DNA of 64,000 nucleotides from Amycolatopsis keratiniphila subsp. keratiniphila (GTDB lineage Bacteria; Actinomycetota; Actinomycetes; Mycobacteriales; Pseudonocardiaceae): the NCBI RefSeq assembly GCF_001620365.2, contig NZ_LQMT02000011.1, positions 89,264-153,263 on the forward strand. The letters run 5' to 3'. This document shows positions 17,398 through 26,358 of this stretch, in pieces (positions within the stretch are counted from its first letter, which is position 1; each line of letters opens with the position of its first letter). A program made the translations under genes and the position numbers. The notes below the pieces were generated by a model, which worked only from the letters and a program-made list of their open reading frames with translations, had not been told where the DNA came from and did not search any database.

Positions 17398-17648
17398 TGG
17401 TCGTGGGCGTCCCGCGCGAGATCGGCGGGCTCGACTCGCCCGGCTCGTCCCCGGCCCTGCCCGAGATCGTCCTCGATGTCCTCGGCGACCGGGACATCCC
17501 GGTCCCTGGCGACGTCGAGTTCGGACATGCCGGGCCAAACCTGCCGATGCCGGTCGGCATCCGCGTCACGCTCGACGCGCGGCAGCGGACGCCGGCGCTG
17601 CTCGAACCAGCGGTCGGCCGCTCACGATGGCCGGAACAGCGTGCTTGA
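17397..17648 (+). pseudogene. 3' fragment of an S66-family (LD-carboxypeptidase/MccF-like) peptidase
   Basis: 83 codons ending in TGA. The motif DIPVPGDVEFGHAGPNLPMP followed by VGIRVTLDA and LLEPAV matches the C-terminus of S66 serine peptidases, which carry the catalytic His in (D/E)xGH near the end. The N-terminal domain with the nucleophile serine is gone; the fragment joins the WD40 remnant at about 17397. S66 enzymes trim muropeptide L,D bonds or detoxify peptide-nucleotide antibiotics; this piece should be inactive. Confidence 0.65.
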
Positions 17649-17683
17649 CCTTGTCCCAGGGGCAAGGTTCGAGGATCGACGGC

Positions 17684-19063
17684 ATGAACGAGATCGCGCA
17701 GCTCAGCAAGAAGATCGCCGCCTTCCGCGAGGCCACCGGGATGCCAGGGTTCCTCGCCGGCATCTACCGCGGTGGTGAGCAGGCGGTCGTGGCCCACGGG
17801 GTGGCGAACGTCGCCACCGGGACGCCGATGCACGAGAACACCGGCTTCCTGTTCGGTTCCATCACCAAGATCATGACGACGACGCTCGTCCTGCAGCAGG
17901 TCGAGCGCGGCGTCCTCGACCTCGACACGCCGGTCACCGCCTACCTGCCCGAGTTCCGGCTGGCCGAGCCCGGTGCCGCGGAGAAGATCCGCGTCCGGCA
18001 CCTCGTGACGCACACCAGCGGGATCGACGCCGACCTCTTCTTCCCGGACGCCGCCGGCCCCAACGCCCTGAAGGTCTACGTGGAGCGGCTCGGCCGCGAG
18101 TGCGGCGCCCTCTTCGAGCCGGGCGAGTACGTCAGTTACTCCAACGGCGGCATGATCGTCGCCGGTCGGCTGCTGGAGGTGGTGACCGGCACGCCGTATC
18201 ACGAACTGCTCGAACGGGACGTCTTCGCGCCCACCGGGATGACGAGTTCGTGCACGTCCGCCGAGCGGGCCATCCTTCGCGCCACCGCGATCGGGCACTT
18301 CCCCGCGGTCACCGGAGAGGTCCGGCCGACCGGCATGTTCACGCTGCCGCGGACGTGGGGTCCGGCCGGTGGCACGCCGATCGGCACCATCGAGGATCTC
18401 CTCGCCTTCGGCCGGGTGCACCTCGGCGATGGCACGGCGCCGTCGGGTGCCCGGGTGCTGTCGACGGAGTCGGTCGCACGCATGGGGTCGGTCACGCACG
18501 ACATGGGCACGCCGGACTCGTCGCCGGTCGGAATGGGCTGGCTGGTGCGGAGGCTCGGCGGCACGACGGTGCTGACCATGACCGGGGCTTCCCCCGGCGG
18601 GGTCGCGGTGCTCGCCGTCCTGCCGGAGCGCGACCTGGTGTTCGCCGCGTACGGCAACGACGCGCGGGCACTGGAGCTGCACGACGACATACTGCTGTGG
18701 CTCGCCGGGCAGTTCGGCGAGGTCGAGACGCCCGTCTATGCCCCGGAGCCGGTCGATCTCCGGCCGTACGCGGGGACATACCGCTCCGACCAGCTCCGCG
18801 TCGACGTGCGTGTCGTCGACGGCGAACTGGAGGAACAAGTGACCTACGAACCGGCGGACGAGGCGCAGGAGCGGATCTTCACCGGTTTCGTCGGCGGCTC
18901 GTTCACCGCGCCACCACTGCGTTACGTGCCGATCGGGAAGGGACTGTTCGCCCCCGCCGGGATGCCGTTGGAGGGGCTGCCGTCGCACTACCTGGTGTCG
19001 TATCACGGCGAGACGGCGTACCGATGCTCCGGCGGCCGGATGACGCGGCGCACGCCGGCCTGA
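17684..19063 (+). CDS. Beta-lactamase-family (class C/DD-peptidase fold) serine hydrolase
   Basis: 459 aa with no signal peptide, so apparently cytoplasmic. The catalytic SxxK motif is SITK (Ser59, Lys62) and the second motif is YSN (in YVSYSNGGM). The third motif, KTG/HTG in relatives, appears as MTGASPGG. Residues about 350-459 form a separate beta domain. Enzymes of this group include esterases, D-aminopeptidases and amide hydrolases; the substrate cannot be read from sequence. Similar in layout, including S59/K62 spacing, to the gene at 35688-37082. Followed after 4 nt by a MerR regulator. Confidence 0.85.
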   Translation: MNEIAQLSKKIAAFREATGMPGFLAGIYRGGEQAVVAHGVANVATGTPMHENTGFLFGSITKIMTTTLVLQQVERGVLDLDTPVTAYLPEFRLAEPGAAEKIRVRHLVTHTSGIDADLFFPDAAGPNALKVYVERLGRECGALFEPGEYVSYSNGGMIVAGRLLEVVTGTPYHELLERDVFAPTGMTSSCTSAERAILRATAIGHFPAVTGEVRPTGMFTLPRTWGPAGGTPIGTIEDLLAFGRVHLGDGTAPSGARVLSTESVARMGSVTHDMGTPDSSPVGMGWLVRRLGGTTVLTMTGASPGGVAVLAVLPERDLVFAAYGNDARALELHDDILLWLAGQFGEVETPVYAPEPVDLRPYAGTYRSDQLRVDVRVVDGELEEQVTYEPADEAQERIFTGFVGGSFTAPPLRYVPIGKGLFAPAGMPLEGLPSHYLVSYHGETAYRCSGGRMTRRTPA

Positions 19064-19067
19064 CACG

Positions 19068-19829
19068 ATGCGGTCCATGAACGACGAGCGGACCGATGGA
19101 CGGCACCTGCTGACCATCGGCAGGCTCGCCGACTACGCGGGCGTGACGATCAAAGCGGTGCGGGTCTACCACGACCGAGGTCTGCTGCCCGAGCCGCCAC
19201 GAGACTCCTCCGGCTACCGGCGGTACGGCGCCGAGCACGCCATCCAGCTCGTCAAGATCCGGACACTGGCCGAAGCCGGCGTACCGCTTGCCCGGATCGG
19301 GGAGCTACTCGCGGCTGGCCGGGAACAGTTCGCCGCGGCGATCGACGAGATCGACCGTGGCCTGCGCGAGCGGGCCGAGCAGATCCGCCGGGCCCGGCAC
19401 CGGCTCGCCCAGCTCCACGACGGGGATCGCCTGTTCGTCTCGGCGGAGGTCGCGGACTACCTCGGGCAACTGCGCGAGATCGGCGTCAGCGAGCGCACCG
19501 TGCTCCTCGAACGCGACCTGTGGATCATGATGCGCTCGGTGGCGCCCGGCCAAGCGGCCGCCTGGATCGCGGGCAAGGTGGCCGCCGTCGCGGATCCCGA
19601 ATTCCGCTCGCTCTACCTCGATTACGACGCCGCGTTCGGCTGGTCGCCGGACGACCCACGACTACCCGCGATAGCCGAGCGGACCCGACAATGGTTCGCC
19701 GCACAGGAGAGCGACACCGAGACCGGGCCGCCACCCGATCCCACCGCCACCCGCCTCGCCGCCACGACGACCACCGCCTCCTCACCGGCCTGGGCCCGGA
19801 TCGCCGAACTGGCCAGGCACAGGACCTGA
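19068..19829 (+). CDS. MerR-family transcriptional regulator
   Basis: 253 aa, with ATG at 19068 and a possible ATG at 19077. The MerR winged helix lies at residues about 15-80: LLTIGRLADYAGVTIKAVRV, YHDRGLLPEP, SGYRRYG, LVKIRTLAEAGVPLARIGEL. A coiled-coil dimerisation helix follows (DRGLRERAEQIRRARHRLAQ), then a C-terminal domain of about 120 residues with a Thr/Ala-rich tail and no cysteine cluster for metal sensing. It lies 4 nt after the serine hydrolase, so it may regulate that operon in response to a small molecule. Confidence 0.9.
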   Translation: MRSMNDERTDGRHLLTIGRLADYAGVTIKAVRVYHDRGLLPEPPRDSSGYRRYGAEHAIQLVKIRTLAEAGVPLARIGELLAAGREQFAAAIDEIDRGLRERAEQIRRARHRLAQLHDGDRLFVSAEVADYLGQLREIGVSERTVLLERDLWIMMRSVAPGQAAAWIAGKVAAVADPEFRSLYLDYDAAFGWSPDDPRLPAIAERTRQWFAAQESDTETGPPPDPTATRLAATTTTASSPAWARIAELARHRT

Positions 19830-19915
19830 CCGAACCTCCGCGGCACAGAGCGATGGGACGACCGGGAGGCCGATTACCCTCACCGGGGTCGATGCGGCGA
19901 GAAGGGGTGGGGAAG

Positions 19916-21013
19916 ATGCGGGTGGTCGTCGTCGGTGGCGGGATCGTCGGCGCCGCGGCCGGATACGAACTGGCCAGGGCCGGGGTGGACGTGGTGCTGG
20001 TGGACTCGTCGGCGCCGGGCCGCGCGACATCGGCGGGCGCGGGCATCATCTGCCCCTGGTCGTCCAAAGTGGACGATCCGGACTGGTACCGGATCGCCGT
20101 CGCAGGCGCGGAGTACTACGAAGGGTTGCGGTCGGCGCTGGCCGAAGACGGCGAAACCGAGCTCGGCTACCGGCGGGTCGGCTCGCTGAGCCTGGTCACC
20201 GAAGCCGAATCCGAGGAGGCGCTGCGGCGTGTGGCGGCACGCGCCGAGGAGTCGCCGTTGGCCGGTGAGGTCGAGCTGATCGACGCTCGCCGGGCCCGCG
20301 AGTTCTTCCCACCGCTCGCGCACGACGGTCCGGCGATCCACATTCCGGGCGCCGCGCGACTGGACGGCCGGTCGGTCCGCGACGCGATGCGCCGGGCGGC
20401 GGTGCGGAACGGCGCACGGATCGTCGACGGAACGGCGTCCATCGTCGCCGACACCGCGGTCCGGGGAGTACGGGCAGGCGAGGAATTCATCGGCGCGGAC
20501 GCCGTGATCGCGGCGGCCGGTGCCTGGTCACCGCGGCTGCTGGAGCCGGTCGGTGTCGAGGTACGGGTCGAGCCGCAGCGCGGCCAGATCGTCCATCTCC
20601 GTCTGCCGGGCGTGGACACCGCGCACTGGCCGGTGATCCTGCCGCGGTCGCGGCACTACCTCCTGGCCTTCGACGACTCGCGGATCGTGGTCGGCGCGAC
20701 CCGCGAGGACGGCACCGGCTTCGATCACCGGGTCACCGCCGCCGGTATGGCGGAGGTGCTGGCCGAAGCGCTGTCGGTGGCGCCGGGGCTGGCCGATGCG
20801 ACGTACGTGGAGACCCGTGTCGGATTCCGTCCCGCCGGGCCCGACCTCCTCCCGCTTCTCGGCACCGTCCCGCAGGTGGCCGGGCTGGTCGTGGCCAACG
20901 GCTTGGGCGCGTCGGGTCTGACGATGGGCCCGTACGTCGGCTCGATCGCGGCGCGCTTGGCCCGTGCGGTCGATCCGGGGCTCGACCTGAAGCCTTACCA
21001 CCCCTTGCGGTGA
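19916..21013 (+). CDS. FAD-dependent oxidoreductase, DAO (D-amino-acid oxidase/glycine oxidase) family
   Basis: 365 aa. The ADP-binding Rossmann motif is VVVVGGGIVGAAAGYELARA with the acidic end VLVD, and the DAO signature continues as SAGAGIICPW. The C-terminus has the flavin-contact motif RPAGPDLLPLLG and GASGLTMGPYVG. Family members oxidise amines such as D-amino acids, glycine or sarcosine, giving imines and usually H2O2. No partner gene shows the substrate. Start ATG 19916 lies just after GGGGTGGGGAAG. Confidence 0.88.
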   Translation: MRVVVVGGGIVGAAAGYELARAGVDVVLVDSSAPGRATSAGAGIICPWSSKVDDPDWYRIAVAGAEYYEGLRSALAEDGETELGYRRVGSLSLVTEAESEEALRRVAARAEESPLAGEVELIDARRAREFFPPLAHDGPAIHIPGAARLDGRSVRDAMRRAAVRNGARIVDGTASIVADTAVRGVRAGEEFIGADAVIAAAGAWSPRLLEPVGVEVRVEPQRGQIVHLRLPGVDTAHWPVILPRSRHYLLAFDDSRIVVGATREDGTGFDHRVTAAGMAEVLAEALSVAPGLADATYVETRVGFRPAGPDLLPLLGTVPQVAGLVVANGLGASGLTMGPYVGSIAARLARAVDPGLDLKPYHPLR

Positions 21014-21290
21014 TGCCGTGCCGCCCGGAGGGCTCAGTGATGTGGGTGCCGAGGATGGTCGGACGGCGTTCGCCCCCGTTCACGGGGATGAGCGCCGCGG
21101 AACGGCGGCAGATCATTTCCGGCGTTGCGGCCGGTGACCGACGCCGACCAGGCCCGGACATCGTCCAGCCCGCTGGCCGCTGAGGACGAACCAGAGGGCC
21201 CGTGGCGAACCCGGCTGAACTCATGCTCGAGCCGGTCCTTCGGTCGAGTCCTCGGGCGAGGCCGATCGATGGTGCGGTGTGGTGTGGTGT

Positions 21291-22259
21291 TCAGGTGACG
21301 TTGTTCGTTTGGTCCGGGGTGGCGCCGAGGAGCCGGTGGGCGTTGCGGGTGGTGAGTTGTCGCCAGGTGGGATCGGTTCCGGGCCAGGTGGTGTCGAGCG
21401 TGGTGAGCGCTCGGAAGACCTGGGGGCGGCGGGTCCAGACGTAGTCGCTGCCGTAGAGCAGGTGCTCGGGTGTGGTGATGGTGGACAGGGCGGTGATCTG
21501 GGATGGGGTGGGGGTGCCTGCCAGGTCGTAGTGGAAGCGGTGCAGCAGTTCGGAAGCCGATGGGCCGTGGGTGTCTTCGCTCAGCGTGGCGAACAGCTCC
21601 AGCCGGTCGGCCAGCAGTGGCAGCACGCCACCGGCGTGGGGGACGATCAGGCGCAGGTGGGGGTAGCGGTGCGCGGCGCCGCTGAGGATGAAGTCGATGA
21701 CGGTGCGGGCGGTGTCGAACAGGAACTCCACCATGGGCCGGGGCCGTCCGAGAGCAAGGGCTTCGTGACCAGCGCAGCTGGTGGGGTGCAGGAACACGAC
21801 GGCGCCGCGGCGGTCCAGTTCGGCGAGGACCGGGGCCAGCCGGGGGTCACCGAGGTAGTGCCCGGCGGTGTTGGTCATCCAGACGACCCCGTCGGCGCCG
21901 TCGGTGAAGGCGTGGCCGATCTCGTCGAGTGCGCCGTCGATGTCGGGTAGTGGCAGGGAGGCGAAGTAGCCGAACCGGCCGGGGTGAGTCCGGGTGATCC
22001 GGGCGGCGGCTTGATTCACCTCGCGGGCCAGTCGCCGAGCCGCGGCGGCATCGCCGAAATACACCCCGGGCGAGGAGATCGACAGGAATGCTCGGTCGAT
22101 TCCGGCGTCGGCCATCAAGGCGAGGTGATCCTCGACGGCCCAGTGCGGCCAGTAGCTTTCCGGCATGCCATCGGCTTCGTGGTGTCCGGCCGCGATGGCG
22201 GCGCGGACGTAGTCCTCGGTGGTGAAATGCGCGTGCACGTCGATCAATCCGCCGGTCAT
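21291..22259 (-). CDS. Amidohydrolase-2 family metal-dependent hydrolase/decarboxylase
   Basis: 322 aa, ATG at 22259 with AGAGGAGG upstream. Metal-ligand signatures of PF04909 are visible: HxH in LIDVHAHF, His in VVFLHPTS, His in RLIVPHAGG and Asp in LLYGSDYVW. The family includes ACMSD, 6-methylsalicylate decarboxylase and other aromatic-acid decarboxylases, as well as lactone hydrolases. It is the last gene of the catabolic run started at 26254, so a late step on a ring-cleavage product is plausible. A 120-nt gap separates it from the SRPBCC gene. Confidence 0.87.
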   Translation of the reverse strand: MTGGLIDVHAHFTTEDYVRAAIAAGHHEADGMPESYWPHWAVEDHLALMADAGIDRAFLSISSPGVYFGDAAAARRLAREVNQAAARITRTHPGRFGYFASLPLPDIDGALDEIGHAFTDGADGVVWMTNTAGHYLGDPRLAPVLAELDRRGAVVFLHPTSCAGHEALALGRPRPMVEFLFDTARTVIDFILSGAAHRYPHLRLIVPHAGGVLPLLADRLELFATLSEDTHGPSASELLHRFHYDLAGTPTPSQITALSTITTPEHLLYGSDYVWTRRPQVFRALTTLDTTWPGTDPTWRQLTTRNAHRLLGATPDQTNNVT

Positions 22260-22379
22260 GCCGGGGCCTCCTCTGTCGCGTGTGATCGGTCGGTCGCCAT
22301 GGGGCCTGCGCGGGTCGAGCAGGCCGGAGGTCGGCTCCACGCCGAACGGGGCGCCGAGGGCGTGGAGCCGCGGCCCCGG

Positions 22380-22895
22380 TTATCCGGCTGTTCCTTCGAG
22401 GTGTGCCTTGATCAGTTCCAGGCCGGGCTGGATGCGTGCCGGGTCTTCGACCGGGTGCGGGCCGGGCGGCTCGGTGTCCGGGATCAGCCGCTCGAACAGC
22501 CGGCAGAACAGGGTCGTCCCGTCACCGAGGTCGAACGTGGTGAAGGTGGCGATCGCGTGCATCGCCGGGGCGAGGGAGCCGTCGTCGAGCACGTCCCTGC
22601 CGACCACCGTCCACAGCTTGCCGGGGACCCGCGCCACCACGGTGTAGAGCTTCGGCTTCTCGTTCAGGTCCGGCTGGATGGTCTCGAGCAGCACGTCGCC
22701 CATTTCGGCGGGGACGCCTTCGGTGCCGCGTCGCACTTCGGCGCCGAGGGCCATCGGGAGCCACTTCGGCAGGTTCGACCAGGTGGTCACCCAGTCGTAC
22801 ACCTCCTGTGCCGGGCGCTCGATGACGATGCGGTTTTCGACGAACCGGATGTTCAGGTCGTCCGGGATCTGGGGGACGTACAATTCCACTGACAC
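22380..22895 (-). CDS. SRPBCC (START-like) domain protein
   Basis: 171 aa, spanning one SRPBCC ligand-binding fold: NRIVIERPAQEVYDWVTTW at the start of the helix-grip, and a long C-terminal helix DPARIQPGLELIKAHLEG. These folds bind hydrophobic ligands and include aromatase/cyclase and hydroxylase-associated proteins. It sits between a ring-cleaving dioxygenase and an amidohydrolase in a catabolic cluster, so it may bind or process an aromatic intermediate; that role is inferred from position alone. Confidence 0.8.
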   Translation of the reverse strand: MSVELYVPQIPDDLNIRFVENRIVIERPAQEVYDWVTTWSNLPKWLPMALGAEVRRGTEGVPAEMGDVLLETIQPDLNEKPKLYTVVARVPGKLWTVVGRDVLDDGSLAPAMHAIATFTTFDLGDGTTLFCRLFERLIPDTEPPGPHPVEDPARIQPGLELIKAHLEGTAG

Positions 22896-22980
22896 GACTT
22901 CTCCTTTTCCGATCAGGCGCGGGGTTTCCGGCGCCTGGGGTCTTTTCTCGATCTTCCGGCGGCAGCCTGCTCGGCCGCGG

Positions 22981-23904
22981 TCACCGGGAGGGGGCGTGCT
23001 GTCCGGTCATGAGCGCGGCGAGGTCGTCCGGCTCCAGGAACGACGGCGGCGGTGGCGGGCCCCAGCTGAACAGGCCTTGCGCGCCTTCGAAGACCTCCGG
23101 GGTCCAGACCTCGTCCTCGGGGATGCAGTCCATGTCGGCGTAGTACTCGCTGAAGTTGCCCGCCGGATCCTTGAGGTACCAGAAGAAGTTGGACCCCGCG
23201 TGGTGCCTGCCGAGGCCCCAGACATGCCGGCCGGGATCGCCTACCAGCATCGCCTTCGCTCCTCGCCCGACGTCGTCGATGTCGTCGACCTGCCAGGACG
23301 TGTGGTGCAGGAAATTCACCGGTGCGGCGAGCGCCAGCACGTTGTGGTGATCGACCGAGCAGCGCATGAAAGCGCCCTTGTCCCCGATGTAATCGCTGAC
23401 CTTGAAACCGAGTCCCTCGGTGAAGAACCCCATGGTGGCTTGGAGATCGGTCGTGCCCACCACGCAGTGCCCGAGTTTCCTTGGCCGGATCGGGTCCTCG
23501 CGCAGCACTCCGGGTGCGCGGCCGGACCGCTCGATGCGGCCGGGCCCGTTGTAGGGGGTGCCCGGGACGGGCAGCTGTACGATCCGCGGCGCGATCTCGA
23601 CACGGACGGTGAAGCCGGAAACCGGCTCGATCGCGGTGACCGCGGTGCCGTCCGTGCCGCCGGCGACGCCGAGGCGGTCCAGCCGCGACGCGGTCCGTGC
23701 GACATCGTCGACATCGTCGACCCCCACCCCGAGTTCGAGCACCCGCCGGGATACGGCGTGCCGGACCCGCAGCTGCTCGCCGCCTTCGCGAGTGCTGAAG
23801 GCCCCGTCACCGAGGTGAGTGAGACCGAAATCGGTGTAGTAGTCGATGGTTTCCGCGACGTTCGGCACACCCATCGTGACCTGGGTAAGGCGGTGCATGC
23901 CCAT
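22981..23904 (-). CDS. Type I extradiol ring-cleavage dioxygenase (VOC superfamily)
   Basis: 307 aa with two VOC modules. The C-terminal module carries the expected 2-His-1-carboxylate iron site: His in KLGHCVVGTTD, His in NFLHHTSWQVDD, and Glu in SEYYADMD. Such enzymes open catechol-type rings next to the hydroxyls using Fe(II) and O2. Its ATG is 1 nt after the stop of the FAH-family gene, so ring opening and C-C or C-O hydrolysis are coupled in one operon. The exact catechol is unknown. Confidence 0.88.
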   Translation of the reverse strand: MGMHRLTQVTMGVPNVAETIDYYTDFGLTHLGDGAFSTREGGEQLRVRHAVSRRVLELGVGVDDVDDVARTASRLDRLGVAGGTDGTAVTAIEPVSGFTVRVEIAPRIVQLPVPGTPYNGPGRIERSGRAPGVLREDPIRPRKLGHCVVGTTDLQATMGFFTEGLGFKVSDYIGDKGAFMRCSVDHHNVLALAAPVNFLHHTSWQVDDIDDVGRGAKAMLVGDPGRHVWGLGRHHAGSNFFWYLKDPAGNFSEYYADMDCIPEDEVWTPEVFEGAQGLFSWGPPPPPSFLEPDDLAALMTGQHAPSR

Positions 23905-23905
23905 G

Positions 23906-24763
23906 TCAGTCCTCCTGTGCGGCAACGAATGTCTGGCGCATCTCACCGATGCCTTCGATCCAGCTGACGAGGTGTTCGCCGGGCCGCAAGAACCGCCTCG
24001 GCGTGCGGCCCATGCCCACGCCCGCCGGAGTCCCGGTGAAGACGAGATCACCCGGGAACAAGGTGATGGTTCGCGAAAGCTCGGAAATCAGCCTGGCGAC
24101 CGGGAAGATCAGCTCACGGGTACGGCCGTCCTGCACCGTCTCGCCGTCGACCGCGCAGCCGAGCGCGAGGTCGTCCCGGTCCGTCAGCTCGTCCGGCGTG
24201 ACCAGCCACGGCCCGACCGGCGCGAAGTTCGGGAACGACTTGCCGAGGCTGAACTGCGGGACGGGACCGGCCAGCTGCGAGACGCGCTCGGAGAGATCCT
24301 GCCCGATCGTCACCCCGGCGACGTGGTCCCACGCCTCGGATTCCGCGACGCGGGTGGCCGTCCGGCCGATGACGGCGACGAGTTCCACCTCCCAGTCCAC
24401 GTCCCCACCGGCCGGAAGCACGACCTCCGCGTCAGGACCGGTCAACGCGGACACGAACTTGGTGAACGTCGGCGGAAGCCCGCCCGGTGCCTCGAAACCG
24501 GACTCGGCGGCGTGGGCGTCGTAGTTCAGGCCGATCGCGACGATCTGCCGCGGGGCCGGTGACGGCGAGCCCAGCCGCGCACGGGTGAAGATGACGCCGG
24601 GTCCGGCAGGCGGTTGTTCCGCCCACGCCCGGAACCCGTCCCAGTTTTCGTAAACGGACGCGAGGCCTGGGCCGAACTTGCCGCCGGAGGCCGTGTCGAC
24701 GTCGATTCCGGTGTCGTCGGCGGTCAGCAGCACCGCTCGTCCGTCCACATTGGCCAGTCTCAT
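23906..24763 (-). CDS. Fumarylacetoacetate hydrolase (FAH) family protein
   Basis: 285 aa. After a short N-terminal domain comes the FAH core from about residue 75: IVAIGLNYDAHAAE, the metal-binding triad in DWEVELVAVIG (ExE) with a later acidic residue, and FTGTPAGVGMGRTPRRFL near the end. FAH-family enzymes hydrolyse or decarboxylate ring-fission products in aromatic catabolism. Adjacency to the extradiol dioxygenase supports that here. Starts at ATG 24763, 42 nt after the amidohydrolase gene. Confidence 0.9.
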   Translation of the reverse strand: MRLANVDGRAVLLTADDTGIDVDTASGGKFGPGLASVYENWDGFRAWAEQPPAGPGVIFTRARLGSPSPAPRQIVAIGLNYDAHAAESGFEAPGGLPPTFTKFVSALTGPDAEVVLPAGGDVDWEVELVAVIGRTATRVAESEAWDHVAGVTIGQDLSERVSQLAGPVPQFSLGKSFPNFAPVGPWLVTPDELTDRDDLALGCAVDGETVQDGRTRELIFPVARLISELSRTITLFPGDLVFTGTPAGVGMGRTPRRFLRPGEHLVSWIEGIGEMRQTFVAAQED

Positions 24764-24805
24764 GATTTTGCCTTTCCGTTGAAGGGAACACGCGCCACCG
24801 CACGT

Positions 24806-26254
24806 TCACCGCTTCGCCATCGAGTCGCTGTGCGTGGCCGCTGACCGGTAGTCGGTGTAGGTGTAGGGGTTGTCGAGGACCTTGGTCTCGGGGATCTCCG
24901 GGTTCATGCCCTCGTGCCAGGCCTGCTCGCCGAGTTCGGCGCGCAGGTAGTCGACCGTCGCCTCGACCGCACGACGTGCACCGGCCAGGTCGACACCGAC
25001 GAGGTGGCCCGCGCGCTTCACGATCCGGCCGTCGACCAGGACCGTGTCGACATCGGCACGCTGGGCGTGCAGGACGACGTGTCCGTGGGGGTTCAGCAGC
25101 GGCGTCATCGCCGGTGAGTCGTCATTGCGGACGAGCACGAGGTCCGCTTTCTTGCCGACCTGGACACTGCCGATCTCGCTGTCCCGCCCGAGTGCTCGTG
25201 CTCCGCCTCGCGTGGCCCACTCGACGACCTGCTCGGCATGCAGGGAAGCGTGGGTGACGGTTTCACCGCGAGCGTGCGCTTCCTGGTGCTCGTAGGCGCG
25301 GGCGGCACCCAGCGTCGTACGCATGGCGGAGAACAGGTCGCCGCTGCAGAGCACGCAGCTGTCCAGCGACAGCGACACCGGGATGCCGTGGGCAAGCAGG
25401 GCGGCTGTCGCGGGATAGCCCTGTCCGGCGTTCTGCTCGCTTTCCGTGGACACCGACACCGATCCGCCGGTCGCCGCGATGCGGGCGTAGGAGTCCGCCG
25501 AAAGCGTCGAGGCGTGCACGTACACCGTCCTGGCCTCGCCGTAGCCGTGCTCGTGGATCAGGCGGACGGCGTCGTCGCCGGTCGCGCCCCATACCCCGGC
25601 GTGCGTGGTCACCGCCAGGTCGAGCGCACGGGCGACTTCGAAAGCCGGCTGCTCGGGGAAGCCGGGATCACCGGTGACATCAAAGGCGATCTGGAAGCCT
25701 TCGAGATCCCCGGAGCGACGATCGAAGAACTTGCGGAATTCGGGTGTGCCGGTCCAGTTCGCGGGCGCGTCCTGGATGTTGCCGTACGCCAGCACGAACC
25801 TTCCCGGCACCGAGGCGAGCGCGTCGACCGCGGCGTCGGCGTGATCGGTGGTCTGCAGGCCGTGCGACCAGTCCACGCAGGTGGTGACCCCGGCGTCGAG
25901 CGCCTCCAGCGCGCCGAGGAGGTTCCCGGCGTGGATGTCCTCCGGCCGGAACTTCGTGCCCCAGTTCAGGTAGTACCACACGAAATACTGCGTGAGTGTC
26001 CAGTCGGCGCCGTATCCGCGGGTCGTGGTCTGCCACATGTGCCGGTGGGTGTCGACCATCCCGGGCATGACGACGCCGCCGCGGGCGTCGATCTCGTCCG
26101 TGCCGTCGGGAACGACGAGATCGACACCGATGGCCGCGATGCGGCCGTCGACCACGAGCACGTCGTGGCCTTCGAGCACGGTGCGGCCGGAATCCATGGT
26201 GAGGACCGTCCCGGCACGGAGAACGGTCGGGCGTCGAACGTCGTTCGCGGGCAT
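24806..26254 (-). CDS. Amidohydrolase, cytosine-deaminase/TrzN-AtzA-like metal-dependent hydrolase
   Basis: 482 aa, preceded by GAGGAG. The small beta-sandwich N-terminus has LVVDGRIAAIG. The metal site shows HxH in VDTHRHMW, His in VTTHAGVW, His in VYVHAST, and the family Asp position in SLSLDSCVL. This group deaminates or dechlorinates N-heterocycles (cytosine, triazines, oxoguanine-like compounds). It opens the operon that contains the extradiol dioxygenase and FAH hydrolase, so it may perform the first step on an N-containing aromatic. Divergent from the GntR gene with a palindrome between. Confidence 0.87.
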   Translation of the reverse strand: MPANDVRRPTVLRAGTVLTMDSGRTVLEGHDVLVVDGRIAAIGVDLVVPDGTDEIDARGGVVMPGMVDTHRHMWQTTTRGYGADWTLTQYFVWYYLNWGTKFRPEDIHAGNLLGALEALDAGVTTCVDWSHGLQTTDHADAAVDALASVPGRFVLAYGNIQDAPANWTGTPEFRKFFDRRSGDLEGFQIAFDVTGDPGFPEQPAFEVARALDLAVTTHAGVWGATGDDAVRLIHEHGYGEARTVYVHASTLSADSYARIAATGGSVSVSTESEQNAGQGYPATAALLAHGIPVSLSLDSCVLCSGDLFSAMRTTLGAARAYEHQEAHARGETVTHASLHAEQVVEWATRGGARALGRDSEIGSVQVGKKADLVLVRNDDSPAMTPLLNPHGHVVLHAQRADVDTVLVDGRIVKRAGHLVGVDLAGARRAVEATVDYLRAELGEQAWHEGMNPEIPETKVLDNPYTYTDYRSAATHSDSMAKR

Positions 26255-26310
26255 CGATGGCTCCTCGTTCGGCAGGTGGATCTTGCTGGGCTGTTTTCGA
26301 AACTACGCCA

Positions 26311-26324
26311 AACTTTCGAAAGTT
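26311..26324. promoter_or_regulatory. Perfect 14-bp palindrome, probable GntR operator
   Basis: AACTTTCGAAAGTT is a perfect palindrome centred between the divergent catabolic operon (start 26254) and the GntR regulator (start 26359). A related imperfect site GTTTTCGAAAC lies at 26293-26303. FCD-type GntR dimers bind short AT-rich palindromes in just this position. Confidence 0.75.
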
Positions 26325-26358
26325 CAAGAGGTATTCGTAAAGTGCTACGGTGTGTGGC

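Noticed and set aside
16871..19063. One 730-codon frame joining WD40 sequence to the serine hydrolase as a fusion protein
   Set aside because: The serine hydrolase has its own start and homologue-like N-terminus at 17684; the upstream part mixes fragments from different genes and frames.
21041..21183. 47-codon ORF between convergent genes
   Set aside because: No ribosome site and no family similarity; Arg/Pro-rich composition is typical of chance frames in high-GC DNA.
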